Part shown: positions 53,651-63,157 of the stretch, in pieces | Numbering within the stretch: position 1 is the stretch's first letter | Layout of the letters: each line of letters starts with the position of its first letter | Source: Streptomyces sp. Ag109_O5-10 | GTDB taxonomy: Bacteria; Actinomycetota; Actinomycetes; Streptomycetales; Streptomycetaceae | Assembly (NCBI RefSeq): GCF_900105755.1 | Contig: NZ_FNTQ01000001.1 | Location: forward strand, 9,300,001-9,364,000 | DNA: 64,000 bases | Direction: 5' to 3' | Made by a program: the position numbers and the translations under genes | Notes under the pieces: generated by a model | Database searches by the model: none | Told to the model about the DNA's origin: nothing | What the model saw: the letters and a program-made list of their open reading frames with translations, nothing else

Positions 53651-54595
53651 TCACGTCCTGATTCCACGGAGATGCCTCTCTCGTCGAACCTGGTCGCGCC
53701 GGAACTCTGCGGGAGACATCCCGACTTCGGATCGGAAGACGCGAGAAAAGGCGGACTCGGATCCGTATCCGACAAGGCCCGCGACGGTGGCAACCGTGTC
53801 TCCCGTAGATGACAGAATCTCCGCCGCTGCCATCACGCGCGACCGTGCGAGAAAGACACCGACTGTCATTCCAGTCTCCCTCGTGAAGCGTCGCAGGAAA
53901 GTCGCTCGCGACATAGCTGCTAGCTGCGCGAGCCGCGTGATGGACCAATCATTTCCCGGACTTTCCAGGACTGCCTGCACAACTTCTGCAATATGAGGGT
54001 CCGATGTCGCGGTCCACAAGGTTTCTCCGGTCGCGGGTCCTCGGTCAGATCGAAGAACCATGGCAAGAAGCACAGTGGAAAAGGCGGAGAGGATCACCGA
54101 CGTACCCGGCCCCTTGTGTCCGGCCTCGCTGCGCATGAGTTCACTGAGGGTTCGCAGCATTGTGTCAGTTTCAGCGGAAGCACCGAATGACACATGGACG
54201 GGATCCGGGAGCGTGCGGAACAAGACGGCGCCGGCTCCGGGATCGAATGCATAGTGCCCACAGAACAAGTCGATCACGGGATGTCCGCCATCCGCACTAC
54301 GCGTGGTGATGAACGGCTCTTCCTCTACCTCGGCCGTCGGAACCTCAGGATATCTACCTGGAGTAATAACCCGGTGTGCCGCCCCACTGGGAATCAACAC
54401 GAAATCACCCGGCTTCATATCCAGCAGCATATTGGAAACTTGCAGCTGGCATTCCCCTTCCAGGAGTACATGGAACTGCGCTTCAAGGATTTGCCGCTTG
54501 CCCACGTCCATCCTGGTGGCTGCGCCCAGCAGGCAACGTTTGTCGAGCGTCGCAGTGACTTTTGCCAGGCGAAGGAGATGACTTACCGGATCCAT
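53651..54595 (-). CDS. AraC-family regulator with N-terminal cupin domain
   Basis: A 314-residue protein from ATG 54595. Residues 1-150 form the AraC-type cupin (AQFHVLLEGECQLQVSNMLL, DFVLIPSGAAHRVITPGR), and the C-terminal two helix-turn-helices contain LAAMSRATFLRRFTRETGMT and ILSSTGDTVATVAGLVGYGS followed by SAFSRVFRSEVGMSPAEFRR. It is divergent from the AhpD-like gene at 55049 with a 450-base spacer, so that gene and the metallo-beta-lactamase-like gene are candidate targets. Confidence 0.92.
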   Translation of the reverse strand: MDPVSHLLRLAKVTATLDKRCLLGAATRMDVGKRQILEAQFHVLLEGECQLQVSNMLLDMKPGDFVLIPSGAAHRVITPGRYPEVPTAEVEEEPFITTRSADGGHPVIDLFCGHYAFDPGAGAVLFRTLPDPVHVSFGASAETDTMLRTLSELMRSEAGHKGPGTSVILSAFSTVLLAMVLRSDRGPATGETLWTATSDPHIAEVVQAVLESPGNDWSITRLAQLAAMSRATFLRRFTRETGMTVGVFLARSRVMAAAEILSSTGDTVATVAGLVGYGSESAFSRVFRSEVGMSPAEFRRDQVRRERHLRGIRT

Positions 54596-55048
54596 CGTGT
54601 GTGTCTTTCGGAGGTTGAGACGGTGTCCCGAGTGGCGATCTTGCCCGCAGTGGAGCCACGGACCCTCGGAGCGTCGGGGCCGGCGGACGGTAGGGCCGGC
54701 CCGGCCGTCCGAGTTGGAGCGGTGGTCGACCGGTGCAGCTGTCCTTCCGCACCCCGGGCAGACAGAACTCGCGCCGGTCGACGAGCGCACCGTGTTCACG
54801 ACCCTCGTGCAGGTACTGAGAACGAGTGCGCAGGGTGGCATCTACCGCTGACATTCCTAGTGTCGCAAGCGCCGGCTCCCGGAGGTTCTCCGTCCGGGCC
54901 ACGTCCGGTGAGCCGGCGAGCCTTCCACGCGCCCCGCCATCTTGAGACATTCGAGCCGAAAAATGATCCTGAGCAGCCTGTCTGTCGCATCCCGGTCTGC
55001 GCAAACTCGAGTCAGCAAGGCGATGCCGCCCCGAGAGAAGGAGCAACA
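54596..55048. promoter_or_regulatory. Divergent regulatory region AraC / AhpD-like
   Basis: A 453-base space between the AraC gene and the AhpD-like gene. No protein gene is supported. The RBS AGAAGGAGC precedes ATG 55049. AraC sites are expected here, but no clear direct repeat was recognised. Confidence 0.4.
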
Positions 55049-55591
55049 ATGACCATGCTCATGCCGGTCACACCGGACGAGGCAGCCGACGAGGTCGCGG
55101 ACCTCTATACCCAGATGCGGAAGACCTTCGGCGCCATCCCGAACATGGCCCAGTACATGGCCAGCAGCCCGGCCGTTCTCAAGGCATGGCTCGCACTGGC
55201 CGGAGCCCTGAAGGAGGGCGTCCTGCCGCCAGCGGTCCGTGAGCGGCTGGCTCTGAGCAGTGCCGAGTACAACCGGTGCACCTACTGCCTGTCGGCCCAC
55301 AACTTCCTCGCGAAGAACGTCACCAAGGTGGACGAAGCCGAGATCTCGATGGCCCGGGACGCCGCCTCCAGCGACCCTCACACGGACGCCATCCTCAAAC
55401 TCTCCGACGCCATCTCCCGGGGCCGCGGTTCGGTCGCCGACGAAGACGTCCGAAAGGCCCGGCACGCCGGGGTCACGGACGCGCAGATAGCCGAGGTGAT
55501 CGGCAACATCGCGCTCAATACCCTGACCAATTACTTCAACCGGTTCAATGACACCCCCAACGAGTACCCCGACCTCGTCACGCCTCGGTAG
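55049..55591 (+). CDS. AhpD-like carboxymuconolactone decarboxylase-family protein
   Basis: A 180-residue protein. TFGAIPNMAQYMASSPAVLK is the typical N-terminal helix, and NRCTYCLSAHNFLAKN contains the CxxC-x3-H redox site of the alkylhydroperoxidase core. IAEVIGNIALNTLTNYFNRF follows. It should act as a thiol peroxidase or disulfide-exchange protein. ATG 55049 is preceded by AGAAGGAGC. The gene is divergent from the AraC regulator and is followed about 400 bases later by the metallo-beta-lactamase-fold gene. Confidence 0.92.
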   Translation: MTMLMPVTPDEAADEVADLYTQMRKTFGAIPNMAQYMASSPAVLKAWLALAGALKEGVLPPAVRERLALSSAEYNRCTYCLSAHNFLAKNVTKVDEAEISMARDAASSDPHTDAILKLSDAISRGRGSVADEDVRKARHAGVTDAQIAEVIGNIALNTLTNYFNRFNDTPNEYPDLVTPR

Positions 55592-55986
55592 GAAACCGCC
55601 TCACCCCCGCGGGCGTGCCGGTGGATTGCACACGGCGGGCCGCTTCTCACTAGAGGTCGCGTACGCCCGGGCCGAGCGGGTGGCCCCGGGGAGTCAGTAG
55701 GGGGCCCTTCGTCCATCGCCCAGTGCAGCGTGATGCGGCGAAGAACCCCGCCCCCGCACACCACACGTACCTCGCGTGACTCTTCGCGGACCACCTCAAC
55801 CGGCGATACAGCACCTATCGCGGTAATGTCCGGAGCCGAGCGCGGCTCGCAGTCGAAGCAGCCCGGTTATTGCGGTAGCCATCCGTATCCGCGATCGCTA
55901 CGCCCGCCCCCGCCCCCGCAGTTATGAAAAACCTGTCGGTGCGGCACAAATCTTTTTCGATCAGCCACCATGTCAGAGGAGGAACA
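55592..55986. other. Intergenic region without a supported gene
   Basis: A 395-base gap between the AhpD-like and metallo-beta-lactamase-fold genes. Only the AGAGGAGGAACA ribosome-binding site before 55987 is evident. Confidence 0.5.
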
Positions 55987-56871
55987 ATGCAGCAGAAGAG
56001 CAAGCCGTTCGAACTGGCCGACGTCACCATGCGCGCACGGTCAATAGGTGACAATGTGTACGCCGTCATGGCCGCGGACGTCGACGAAGCCGACCACACG
56101 GCGACGAATGCCGGCTTCGTAGTCGGCGAATCGGGTGTTCTGGTGATCGAATCGCTGAGCAACGGCCGTCTGGCTTCACAGGTGATCGGCGAGGTTCGCA
56201 AGATCACCCCCAAGCCCATCCGGTTTCTGGTGAACACCAGCTTCCACGGCGATCACTGCTTCGGGAACTTCGCCTTCCCTTCCCAGACGGTCATCATCCA
56301 TCACGAAGCGACGAAACGCACCATCGAGGAGCGTTTTGAACAGGACCGCGAATTCATGATCGGGTTGCTCGGCGCGAATGAGGGCATCGAAGAGGTGGTG
56401 CCCCGCTCGGCGGACATCACGGTGACCGAATCATGCTCCGTCGACCTGGGCGGTAAGCATGTAGACATCGCCTATATCGGCTTCTGTCAGACCGAGGGCG
56501 ATCTCATCGTACGCATCCGTGAAGACAACATCATTTTCGTCGGCAACGCCCTCCAGGCTCCGCCGCCCGCATTCCCCTGGTTGCTCGACGGCCGAGTAGC
56601 CGACTCGCTCGCCACTTATCGGCGCCTGTACGAGATACTCGACGACGACACCCTGATCGTGCCAGGCCACGGTGCGACCATGCACCGCTCGGATATTCTG
56701 CACTCGATCTCGTACATCGAACGTCTGACGAGCCTGGCACGAGACGCGAAGGAACAGGGCATGTCGCAGGAGCAGATCCGAGAGGCGCTAGCAATGAAAG
56801 ATTACAGCGGCTACAGCATGTATGACTTCATTCACTTCAACGTCAACATTCCCGCGGCCTTGGCGGAATGA
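55987..56871 (+). CDS. Metallo-beta-lactamase-fold protein with an atypical metal site
   Basis: A 294-residue MBL-fold hydrolase-like protein from ATG 55987 (strong AGAGGAGG). The fold landmarks are DNVYAVMAADVDEADHTATN, VLVIESLSN, LVNTSFHGDHCFGN, IAYIGFCQTEGDLIVRIRED, NIIFVGN and LIVPGHGATM. The canonical H-x-H-x-D-H is S85-F-H87-G-D89-H90, so the first His is Ser. The later His of GHT is Phe166 and the bridging Asp is Asn187; His228 remains. Only part of the dinuclear site is left. It may bind one metal or be non-hydrolytic. Codons are AT-richer than average. AraC control is likely. Confidence 0.87.
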   Translation: MQQKSKPFELADVTMRARSIGDNVYAVMAADVDEADHTATNAGFVVGESGVLVIESLSNGRLASQVIGEVRKITPKPIRFLVNTSFHGDHCFGNFAFPSQTVIIHHEATKRTIEERFEQDREFMIGLLGANEGIEEVVPRSADITVTESCSVDLGGKHVDIAYIGFCQTEGDLIVRIREDNIIFVGNALQAPPPAFPWLLDGRVADSLATYRRLYEILDDDTLIVPGHGATMHRSDILHSISYIERLTSLARDAKEQGMSQEQIREALAMKDYSGYSMYDFIHFNVNIPAALAE

Positions 56872-57375
56872 CCTACCGAAACGACGCGCCGCTTCCACTC
56901 CAGAGGCAGGGCGTGCCGGAAGTTCAGTGGATTCCTCTGAAACAGGCGGGGCAGGCCCTCGCAACCGTCGAGGCTCAGTTCACGGCCCTGCGCTACTTCG
57001 CTCTCGACAGCACCGACCGCGCCCGGCCACAAGGAGCAGCGGAGCAGCCGCGGCGGTGCGAGTGGAGGACCTCGAAGCCGAGCTGGAGCGCGTGCGTGCG
57101 GCTTTGGCGGAGGCAGAAGAGTCGCTCAGGCGCCGTGTGATCGCCCTGGAGGCGCTCGCCGAGGAGGATGCACCCGCCGTGCCCGTCGTGTCGCAGCGGA
57201 AGCCGGTGGGACCACGCCGGGCGGTGACTCACCGGGACTCGCGGCCGGGGCTGAGGTGCTGTCGGTGGACTACCGGGCATTGATGGCCGCCGCCCTGGAG
57301 GCGGGAGCCGATGGGCTGGATGCCCGGCGGGTCCGCAGCTCCCAGTTCACCGCGGCCACCCCTGGTGAGCACGGA
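56868..57375 (+). pseudogene. Decayed coding remnants after the MBL-fold gene
   Basis: ATG 56868 overlaps the MBL-fold stop and gives QRQGVPEVQWIPLKQAGQAL for about 35 codons. A second frame then shows a charged coiled coil (VEDLEAELERVRAALAEAEE, from about 57060), and a third shows LSVDYRALMAAALEAGADGL near 57260. The coiled coil followed by the LSVDY motif resembles IS-associated helper proteins, but the pieces are in different frames. No intact gene. Confidence 0.4.
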
Positions 57376-57800
57376 GGGAACGAGCTGGCTCGACATGCGC
57401 GGCGTCACCGCGCTGTCAATCCCCACGGGCAGCTAGACCTGCAGGGCCCGACCCGTGCAGACACAGGCGCCAGCCTCTGCAAGCACAAACCGCTTGTCAC
57501 TCGGGAGTCACACAAACGGAGCCCTCCCGCCCGCACAGGTGCACGGGCGATCTACCGTGCCTGTACGGCACGCCTACGTGCGCGCCGCGCGTTTGGCCGG
57601 GCATGGACGGCGCACCTACTATCAGGAATCACTGCGTGGTGCGGTGGGGGCCGTGGCCGTCCCGCACGTCCCTGGAGCTGTCGGCGGGCCGACCGGGGTA
57701 ACGCGAGGCGTACAGCCACGCGTCCGAGCCGTTCTCTGCGGTCAGCCAGAACGGCGGCCGGCGCCGTCCGCAGTAGCGGTCCAAGGAGGATGCACTCAGA
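57376..57800. other. No supported gene
   Basis: A 425-base stretch with frames open on both strands. A minus-strand piece near 57630-57780 (WLTAENGSDAWLYASRYPGR) has coding-like composition but no start or family, and may be the end of a lost protein. Confidence 0.45.
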
Positions 57801-58319
57801 TTGAGCCCACGCAGCACGCCCCCGAACGAGGTGCACGTGGCGCAGCTCCTCGTGTCGCCGGTGCACCGTTTCTCCGGACGGCCGGCGCAAGGACCATCCC
57901 CAGACCCGGCCGGCGGACTGGTGCCGGAAATCCACGTCCGCAGCCGGCTCGGGATCGTGGGCGACCGGTACTTCGCCCAACCAGCCCACCGGGACGCATC
58001 CGTGACCATCATGTCCGAGGAGAACCTGCCCACCGGCATCGACCCGGCCGCCGGCCTTCAGCAGACCCGGCGGAACATCCTGCTCCGAGGCGTCGACATC
58101 GACGCCTACGTAGGGTGGACGGTCTGCCTGGACACCGGCGCCGGCCCCGTTGTCTTCGCCGTCAACCGCGCTGCACGCCCTTGCGCGTGGATGGACGCCG
58201 TCATAGGCCCCGGCGCGCAGCGCGCCATGCGGGGCAAGGGCGGCGTACGGTGCACACCGCTGTCGGACGGCGTGCTCCGCACCGGCCGCGCGGACTTCCA
58301 CGCCGTCAGCCCCAGCTGA
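57801..58319 (+). CDS. MOSC-domain protein
   Basis: A 172-residue protein from TTG 57801 (or a later internal start). HVAQLLVSPVHRFSGRPAQG, then VPEIHVRSRLGIVGDRYFAQ, RRNILLRGVDIDAYVGWTVC and AVNRAARPCAWMDAVIGPGA follow the MOSC fold, including a Cys in the RPC segment where the family carries its sulfur-handling Cys. MOSC domains bind or transfer sulfur for molybdenum enzymes or reduce N-hydroxylated compounds. No molybdenum-enzyme gene is adjacent, so the partner is unknown. Confidence 0.8.
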   Translation: MSPRSTPPNEVHVAQLLVSPVHRFSGRPAQGPSPDPAGGLVPEIHVRSRLGIVGDRYFAQPAHRDASVTIMSEENLPTGIDPAAGLQQTRRNILLRGVDIDAYVGWTVCLDTGAGPVVFAVNRAARPCAWMDAVIGPGAQRAMRGKGGVRCTPLSDGVLRTGRADFHAVSPS

Positions 58320-58609
58320 CAGACACCGAGCCCGGTGGCACCCCACCACAACGCCCCGCGCCAGCTCGTCCAGAAGACAGCGGTAAGAACGTGCCCCGAG
58401 TGGGCGCTGACCCTACAACCGCGCTTCACCCGGCTCTGGAGGACCCGCCGTACCAAGACGCGCTCACCCGCTCGAGCGTGGCACGGAGCGCGAACGGCGC
58501 CAGGCACCGTGAAACTGGCCAGGCACCACCACCACAACCGCACGCGTCCCGCGCCGCGCGGCGATCGGCCTACCTCGGCCGCGGGTCGGCGCCGCCGGAA
58601 AGGAAGCCC

Positions 58610-59136
58610 ATGGGAAACGACACCTGGGCCACGAGAGCCGCCCGCCTGGGCTGCGCCACACTCGTCGACGCCATGGGCCGAGCCCACGTCCCTGCCATGG
58701 CGAGTCGAGTCCCGACCCCCCTCGCCCCCTGTTCGTACCTGCGGCCACCATCTCCTACCTGCCCTACCGTGAGGACCAGGTAGCAGCCGACCGCGACTTC
58801 AGGCACTACTTCTACGGGGCGCTTGGAACCGGGTCCCCGGCCGACCAGGTGCTCGTCCTCTCCAGCGGCGGCTACCCCGACGTGTCCCACGGAGGCGGCA
58901 CCAAACTCGCCAGGGCTGACGGTGCGGGACTCGCCGGCATCCTGACTGATGGGAGGCTGCGGGACTTCGGCCAGCTCCGCGACTACGACTTCGCCATGTG
59001 GTGCAAGGGGGAAGCAGTCCGCTGGGGTGGCGACACGGTGATGCCCCACGCCTTCGGCGAAGCCGTCGAGATCTCCGGCGCCTGGCAACTCGCTCCGCGT
59101 CCCGGCCCCGCCGGCCGCTTCGCATTCACGCAGTGA
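58610..59136 (+). pseudogene. RraA-like protein, frameshifted
   Basis: ATG 58610 (RBS AAGGAAG) starts ATRAARLGCATLVDAMGRAH, the N-terminus of the RraA/HMG aldolase family. A frameshift near 58730 shifts the reading to FVPAATISYLPYREDQVAAD, then VLVLSSGGYPDVSHGGGTKL, ARADGAGLAGILTDGRLRDF and GGDTVMPHAF. The core ADGAGLAGILTDGRLRD carries the family's active-site Arg/Asp. One base change would give a full-length protein of about 175 residues, so sequencing error is possible. Confidence 0.7.
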
Positions 59137-59345
59137 GCCGGTCGCACTGGCGGCGCAGACGCCAAGCCGTCGCCCGCAGCTGCCACTTCCGGCGACGAGT
59201 CCACTCGTTGGAGGGGCAGTCCGGCAAGACCACCCCTGACACACCATCAGCGAACTACACTCCGGACGACGCCTCGCTGCTGGAGTACTAGAAGGGCTGG
59301 ACCGACGAACACTACGCGGGGTGACCTGCACAGCCCCGTAGGGGT

Positions 59346-59702
59346 GTTCGGTCTCACGATGCCGGAGGCCGCCTCGCCGACCCCGGCGGCAAACTGCCGT
59401 ATCACCGGTCGGGCGCCTTCTACACCGACGACGTCGGTCTGGAGGGCGAGTCACTCCGGGGAGTCTTGGACTACGTCATCGCCATCAGCTACAACCGCCT
59501 GCCCGGTACGTCACCGATGGACGGCACCGAGCCCTTGGGCGAGAGCCGGTGCGGGGGCATATGGATCCACGTCGACCACGGCGGTCCCACGCCCGCCTGG
59601 GTCAGCATCTCCAAGGCGCACATGAAGCAGCTGCTGCGCACGCTGGATCCCGCCGACCACCCCGTCGTGGTCATGGGCGACGCGGCCACCCTCGCACGAT
59701 GA
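59346..59702 (+). pseudogene. L,D-transpeptidase (YkuD)-like fragment lacking its catalytic motif
   Basis: Without a start codon, the frame reads DPGGKLPYHRSGAFYTDDVG, DYVIAISYNRLPGTSPMDGT, then GGIWIHVDHGGPTPAWVSIS and HMKQLLRTLDPADHPVVVMG. This matches the C-terminal half of actinobacterial YkuD enzymes. The H-G-C catalytic triplet expected in the GGPTHGCVS position is replaced by P-A-W. The N-terminus is absent. It is either a decayed gene or a pseudoenzyme remnant. Confidence 0.6.
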
Positions 59703-59709
59703 CGATCCC

Positions 59710-60472
59710 CAGGTCCGCAGGAGCAATCGTGTCCCCTTCTCTCCCGCCTCACCGTGATCGTCTCTGCGGCAGCCGGTGTGTCGGTCCTCAACGCCTGTGC
59801 GGGCCCCGACTGCGGTGCCACGTCCTCCGCGCGGGTCGGTGACTTTCAGCAAACCGGTCGCCGAAAAGGAGGCGGTCGAACGCGGCATACGCGTCACCGA
59901 CGACAGCGGCCGGTGGATCGTCGGCCGCTGGTTTCGGCGACCGGCGCCTGCACCTGCGCCCGCAGACGTACTGGAAGGCGCACACCCGCGTCACCCTGAG
60001 CCTCCACCTGAACGGTGTGAAGGGCGCCACGGACGCGTACGGCACCCAGGAAAAGACCGTCCGTTTCCCCATCGGCCGCCATCAGGTCTCCACCATCGCC
60101 GCCGCCTTGCACACGATACGCGTCGTCCGTGACGGCCGGACGGTCCGTACCGTCCCGATCACCTCCGGCGCGCCGGGCCGCACCACCTGCAACGGGCAAA
60201 TGGTGATCTCCGAGAAGCTCAGATCCACGCGGATGGACGGCGCGACCGTGTCCCGCATGCCATGCGCCCATCCACCTCCGGCACCTTCATCCATGGCGAC
60301 TACTGGGCTCCTGACTCCGTCTTCGGGCACGTCGGCGTGAGCCACGGCTGTGTGGGCCTGGACGATGTCCGCGGCGGCGGCGAGCCCACCCACGACGCCG
60401 CCTGGTTCTACGACAACTCGCTCATCGGCGGCGTGGAGCACTCCCGCGATCACGCCATCGTTGCGCGGTAAT
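59710..60472 (+). pseudogene. L,D-transpeptidase (LdtMt2-like), several frameshifts
   Basis: The pieces in order are: a lipoprotein-like start (VIVSAAAGVSVLNACAG); FSKPVAEKEAVERGIRVTDD; QTYWKAHTRVTLSLHLNGVK; RFPIGRHQVSTIAAALHTIR; PITSGAPGRTTCNGQMVISE; and TFIHGDYWAPDSVFGHVGVS with HGCVGLDDVRGG. The SHGCVGL box with its Cys and the upstream His are intact. The Ig-like linker and YkuD domain fit actinobacterial Ldt enzymes that make 3-3 cross-links. About three frameshifts (near 59850, 59935 and 60255) break it. It would act on cell-wall peptides. Confidence 0.65.
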
Positions 60473-61138
60473 CAGGATGCGCTACGGCAGGCCTGAAGAA
60501 GTCACGGTCCTGGGTGGCACGGTTTCGGACAGCGACAGGAAGCGGAATCTCCTCTTCATCGGGGTGGGGCTGCGAACCCGTTTCACATCTCACGACGCTA
60601 CGAGGTCAGGGCGAACCGATTCGACGCAAGAGATTCGACGGGATTTCACGTCCGGCGTTGCGCAGGCCAGTCGCGTAGTGCGAAGCGCAAACGGCTTCAA
60701 TCCCCGTGCGCGGGCGCCTGCTTCGGCGAGTGGCTTTCGCCCCGGTGCTCCGTGATCTGGTTCTGCTCGGAGTCCTTCCTGTTCAGTGGCCTGATGAAGG
60801 GGCATCCGTAGGTTCGGTGGCCGGCCGTCGGCGACACTCGCGCGGCCCCGGCACCGTCGCGGCAGTAGGCCGGGCCGCGGCCCGGGCCCGTTCCATCGCA
60901 ACTTTTCGTGCTTCCCAAGAGCTTGCGAACCGTGGCAATCAGCAGTCGAATCGATTCCGCAGCAAGCACCGCAGGAAGGGTCTCCCGGCCCTTGGCACCC
61001 TTTGTGGGACCGGTAGCACCGCCATCCCCGATGTCTCTCGGCAATCCCACTGCACCACGGCACGTTCAGGTGCTTCGGCATGTGTCACCGCCACCACCGC
61101 GACCCGACCGGGTTGCACCGGCACGGTAGGGAGTCCAG
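60473..61138. other. Intergenic region before the GH54 gene
   Basis: No supported gene in about 665 bases. The palindrome GAATCGATTC occurs at 60948-60957 and could be an operator. The AGGGAGTCCAG ribosome-binding site of the next gene ends the region. Confidence 0.45.
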
Positions 61139-62737
61139 ATGGGAACCACACGTACAAGGCGCCGTCTGCTGCCCAGGCGCGACAGCGTCGAGCGGTTACT
61201 CGCGGCGGTACAGCACCGTGGCGTGACCCGAAGCGCATCGCCTCGGACACATCTCCCTCCGTCGGCGGGCACGGCCCGTTCCCGGTGGAAGACGGTCGCC
61301 CGGGCGGGGGCCGCAGCCGCGCTCGTCGCCGGTGCTCTGGCCGGCGCCACGGCCACGGCCGGCACAGCTCAGGCCGCCACGTCCGGGCCCTGTGACATCT
61401 ACGCGGCAGGGGGCACGCCCTGCGTGGCGGCGCACAGCACCACCCGAGCGCTGTACGCCTCGTACAACGGGCCGCTGTACCAGGTCCGGCGCGCCTCCGA
61501 CAACTCCACCCGCGACATCGGGGTCCTGAGCGCGGGCGGGTATGCCGACGCCGCCGCCCAGGACTCGTTCTGCTCGGGGACGTCCTGCCTGATCACGGTC
61601 ATCTACGACCAGTCCGGCCGGAACAACAACCTCACCCAGGCACCCGGCGGCGGTGCCGCGGGGGGACCCGACAACCTCGCGAACGCGACCGCCGCGCCCA
61701 CCACGGTGGGCGGACACAAGGCTTACGGCGTATTCGTGGCGCCCGGTACGGGCTACCGGAACAACCACACGAACGGCATCGCCACCGGGGACAACGCCGA
61801 GGGCATGTACGCGATCTTCGACGGCACGCACTACAACGGCGGCTGCTGCTTCGACTACGGCAACGCCGAGACGGACAGCAACGACGACGGGAACGGCACG
61901 ATGGAGGCCATTTACTTCGGCAACATCAAGGTGTGGGGGTACGGTTCGGGCAACGGTCCGTGGATCATGGCCGACCTGGAGAACGGCCTCTTCTCCGGCG
62001 TGAACCAGCATTACAACGCCAACGACCCGACCATCAACTACCGCTACACGACCGCCATCATCAAGGGTGGCCCGAATCACTGGGCGATCCGTGGTGGCAA
62101 CGCGCAGTCCGGCGGCCTGGCCACGTTCTACGACGGAGTACGCCCCAACGTCTCCGGATACAACCCGATGCGCAAGCAGGGCGCCATCATCCTGGGCACC
62201 GGCGGCGACAACAGCAAGGGTGCCCAAGGCACCTTCTACGAGGGCGTGATGACCTCCGGCTACCCGTCGGACGCCACGGAGAACGCCGTCCAGGCCAACA
62301 TCACCGCAGTCGGGTACGGCAACTCCGCGGGGGGCGGGACGAGTACCGGCGCGCTGCACGCGGTGGGCGCGGGCAAGTGCCTGGACGTGCCGAACTCCTC
62401 CACCACGGCCGGCACACAACTGCAGATCTGGGACTGCAGCGGCGGCGCCAACCAGACGTGGACCCACACCTCCTCGGGCCAGCTGACCGTCTACAGCGGC
62501 AGCAGCCAGATGTGCCTGGACGCGTACGACAACCAGACGTCCGCCGGCACGAAGGTGGTGACCTGGCCGTGCAACGGGGGTGCCAACCAGCAGTGGCAGG
62601 TGAACGCGGACGGCACCGTCACCGGCCTCCAGTCCGGGCTGTGCCTCGACGTCACCGGCGCTTCCACGGCCAACGGCGCCTTGGCGGAACTCTGGCCGTG
62701 CAACGGTGGATCCAACCAGCGATGGAGCCTCACCTGA
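61139..62737 (+). CDS. Secreted GH54 alpha-L-arabinofuranosidase with C-terminal ricin-B lectin domain
   Basis: A 532-residue exported enzyme. A long basic N-terminus leads into a signal segment (ARAGAAAALVAGALAGATA). The GH54 catalytic domain starts GPCDIYAAGGTPCVAAHSTT, with YDQSGRNNNLTQAP and the likely nucleophile Glu in TMEAIYFGN; an Asp in GTGGDNS may be the acid/base. From about residue 400 three QxW lectin repeats (NQTWTH, NQQWQV, NQRWSL) form a CBM13 domain in place of the arabinose-binding CBM42 of fungal homologues. It removes arabinose from plant polysaccharides. A terminator follows. Confidence 0.88.
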   Translation: MGTTRTRRRLLPRRDSVERLLAAVQHRGVTRSASPRTHLPPSAGTARSRWKTVARAGAAAALVAGALAGATATAGTAQAATSGPCDIYAAGGTPCVAAHSTTRALYASYNGPLYQVRRASDNSTRDIGVLSAGGYADAAAQDSFCSGTSCLITVIYDQSGRNNNLTQAPGGGAAGGPDNLANATAAPTTVGGHKAYGVFVAPGTGYRNNHTNGIATGDNAEGMYAIFDGTHYNGGCCFDYGNAETDSNDDGNGTMEAIYFGNIKVWGYGSGNGPWIMADLENGLFSGVNQHYNANDPTINYRYTTAIIKGGPNHWAIRGGNAQSGGLATFYDGVRPNVSGYNPMRKQGAIILGTGGDNSKGAQGTFYEGVMTSGYPSDATENAVQANITAVGYGNSAGGGTSTGALHAVGAGKCLDVPNSSTTAGTQLQIWDCSGGANQTWTHTSSGQLTVYSGSSQMCLDAYDNQTSAGTKVVTWPCNGGANQQWQVNADGTVTGLQSGLCLDVTGASTANGALAELWPCNGGSNQRWSLT

Positions 62738-62753
62738 CCTGAAGGGCTCCGGT

Positions 62754-62780
62754 CCGGGGCCGGCCCACCACCGGCCCCGG
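62754..62780 (+). terminator. Stem-loop terminator of the GH54 gene
   Basis: CCGGGGCCGG and CCGGCCCCGG form a perfect 10-bp stem around CCCACCA, 17 bases after the GH54 stop codon. It is GC-rich with no T-tract. Confidence 0.78.
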
Positions 62781-63157
62781 GCCACTCGTCACCGGCTGCT
62801 GACGCCGGCCCCCGGACGCGGCACCTCGCGGGAACGTCACCGCGGAGCAGCCGTTCTCCGGTATGTCCGGTGGTTCGACGGCCGTTGGTACGCCCGCATC
62901 GTGCAGCAGGCCCCGGGCGGAGCGGCCGGCTGTCTGTGGCCGCCGGTGTGGCAGGCAGAGGGCTCGGCCTCCTTCCGGGAACAGCACGGCGGCCTGCGCC
63001 TGGACGTCCACGGCGGTGCCCGCAGCCCCGGCCGGAAACCGCACCGAGGGCCCTGCGAGAACGCAGCCGGCACTCACCAGGACGTCAGCCCCACCCGACC
63101 GTTCGATTCGTGTGCTCGTTCTCCCCACCCACTGTCCCGCACCAGTGAGGAACGCTC
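62781..63157. other. Intergenic region without a supported gene
   Basis: A plus-strand open frame includes RYVRWFDGRWYARIVQQAPG but has no RBS, start or known family. The RBS GTGAGGAACG precedes the next start. Confidence 0.45.
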
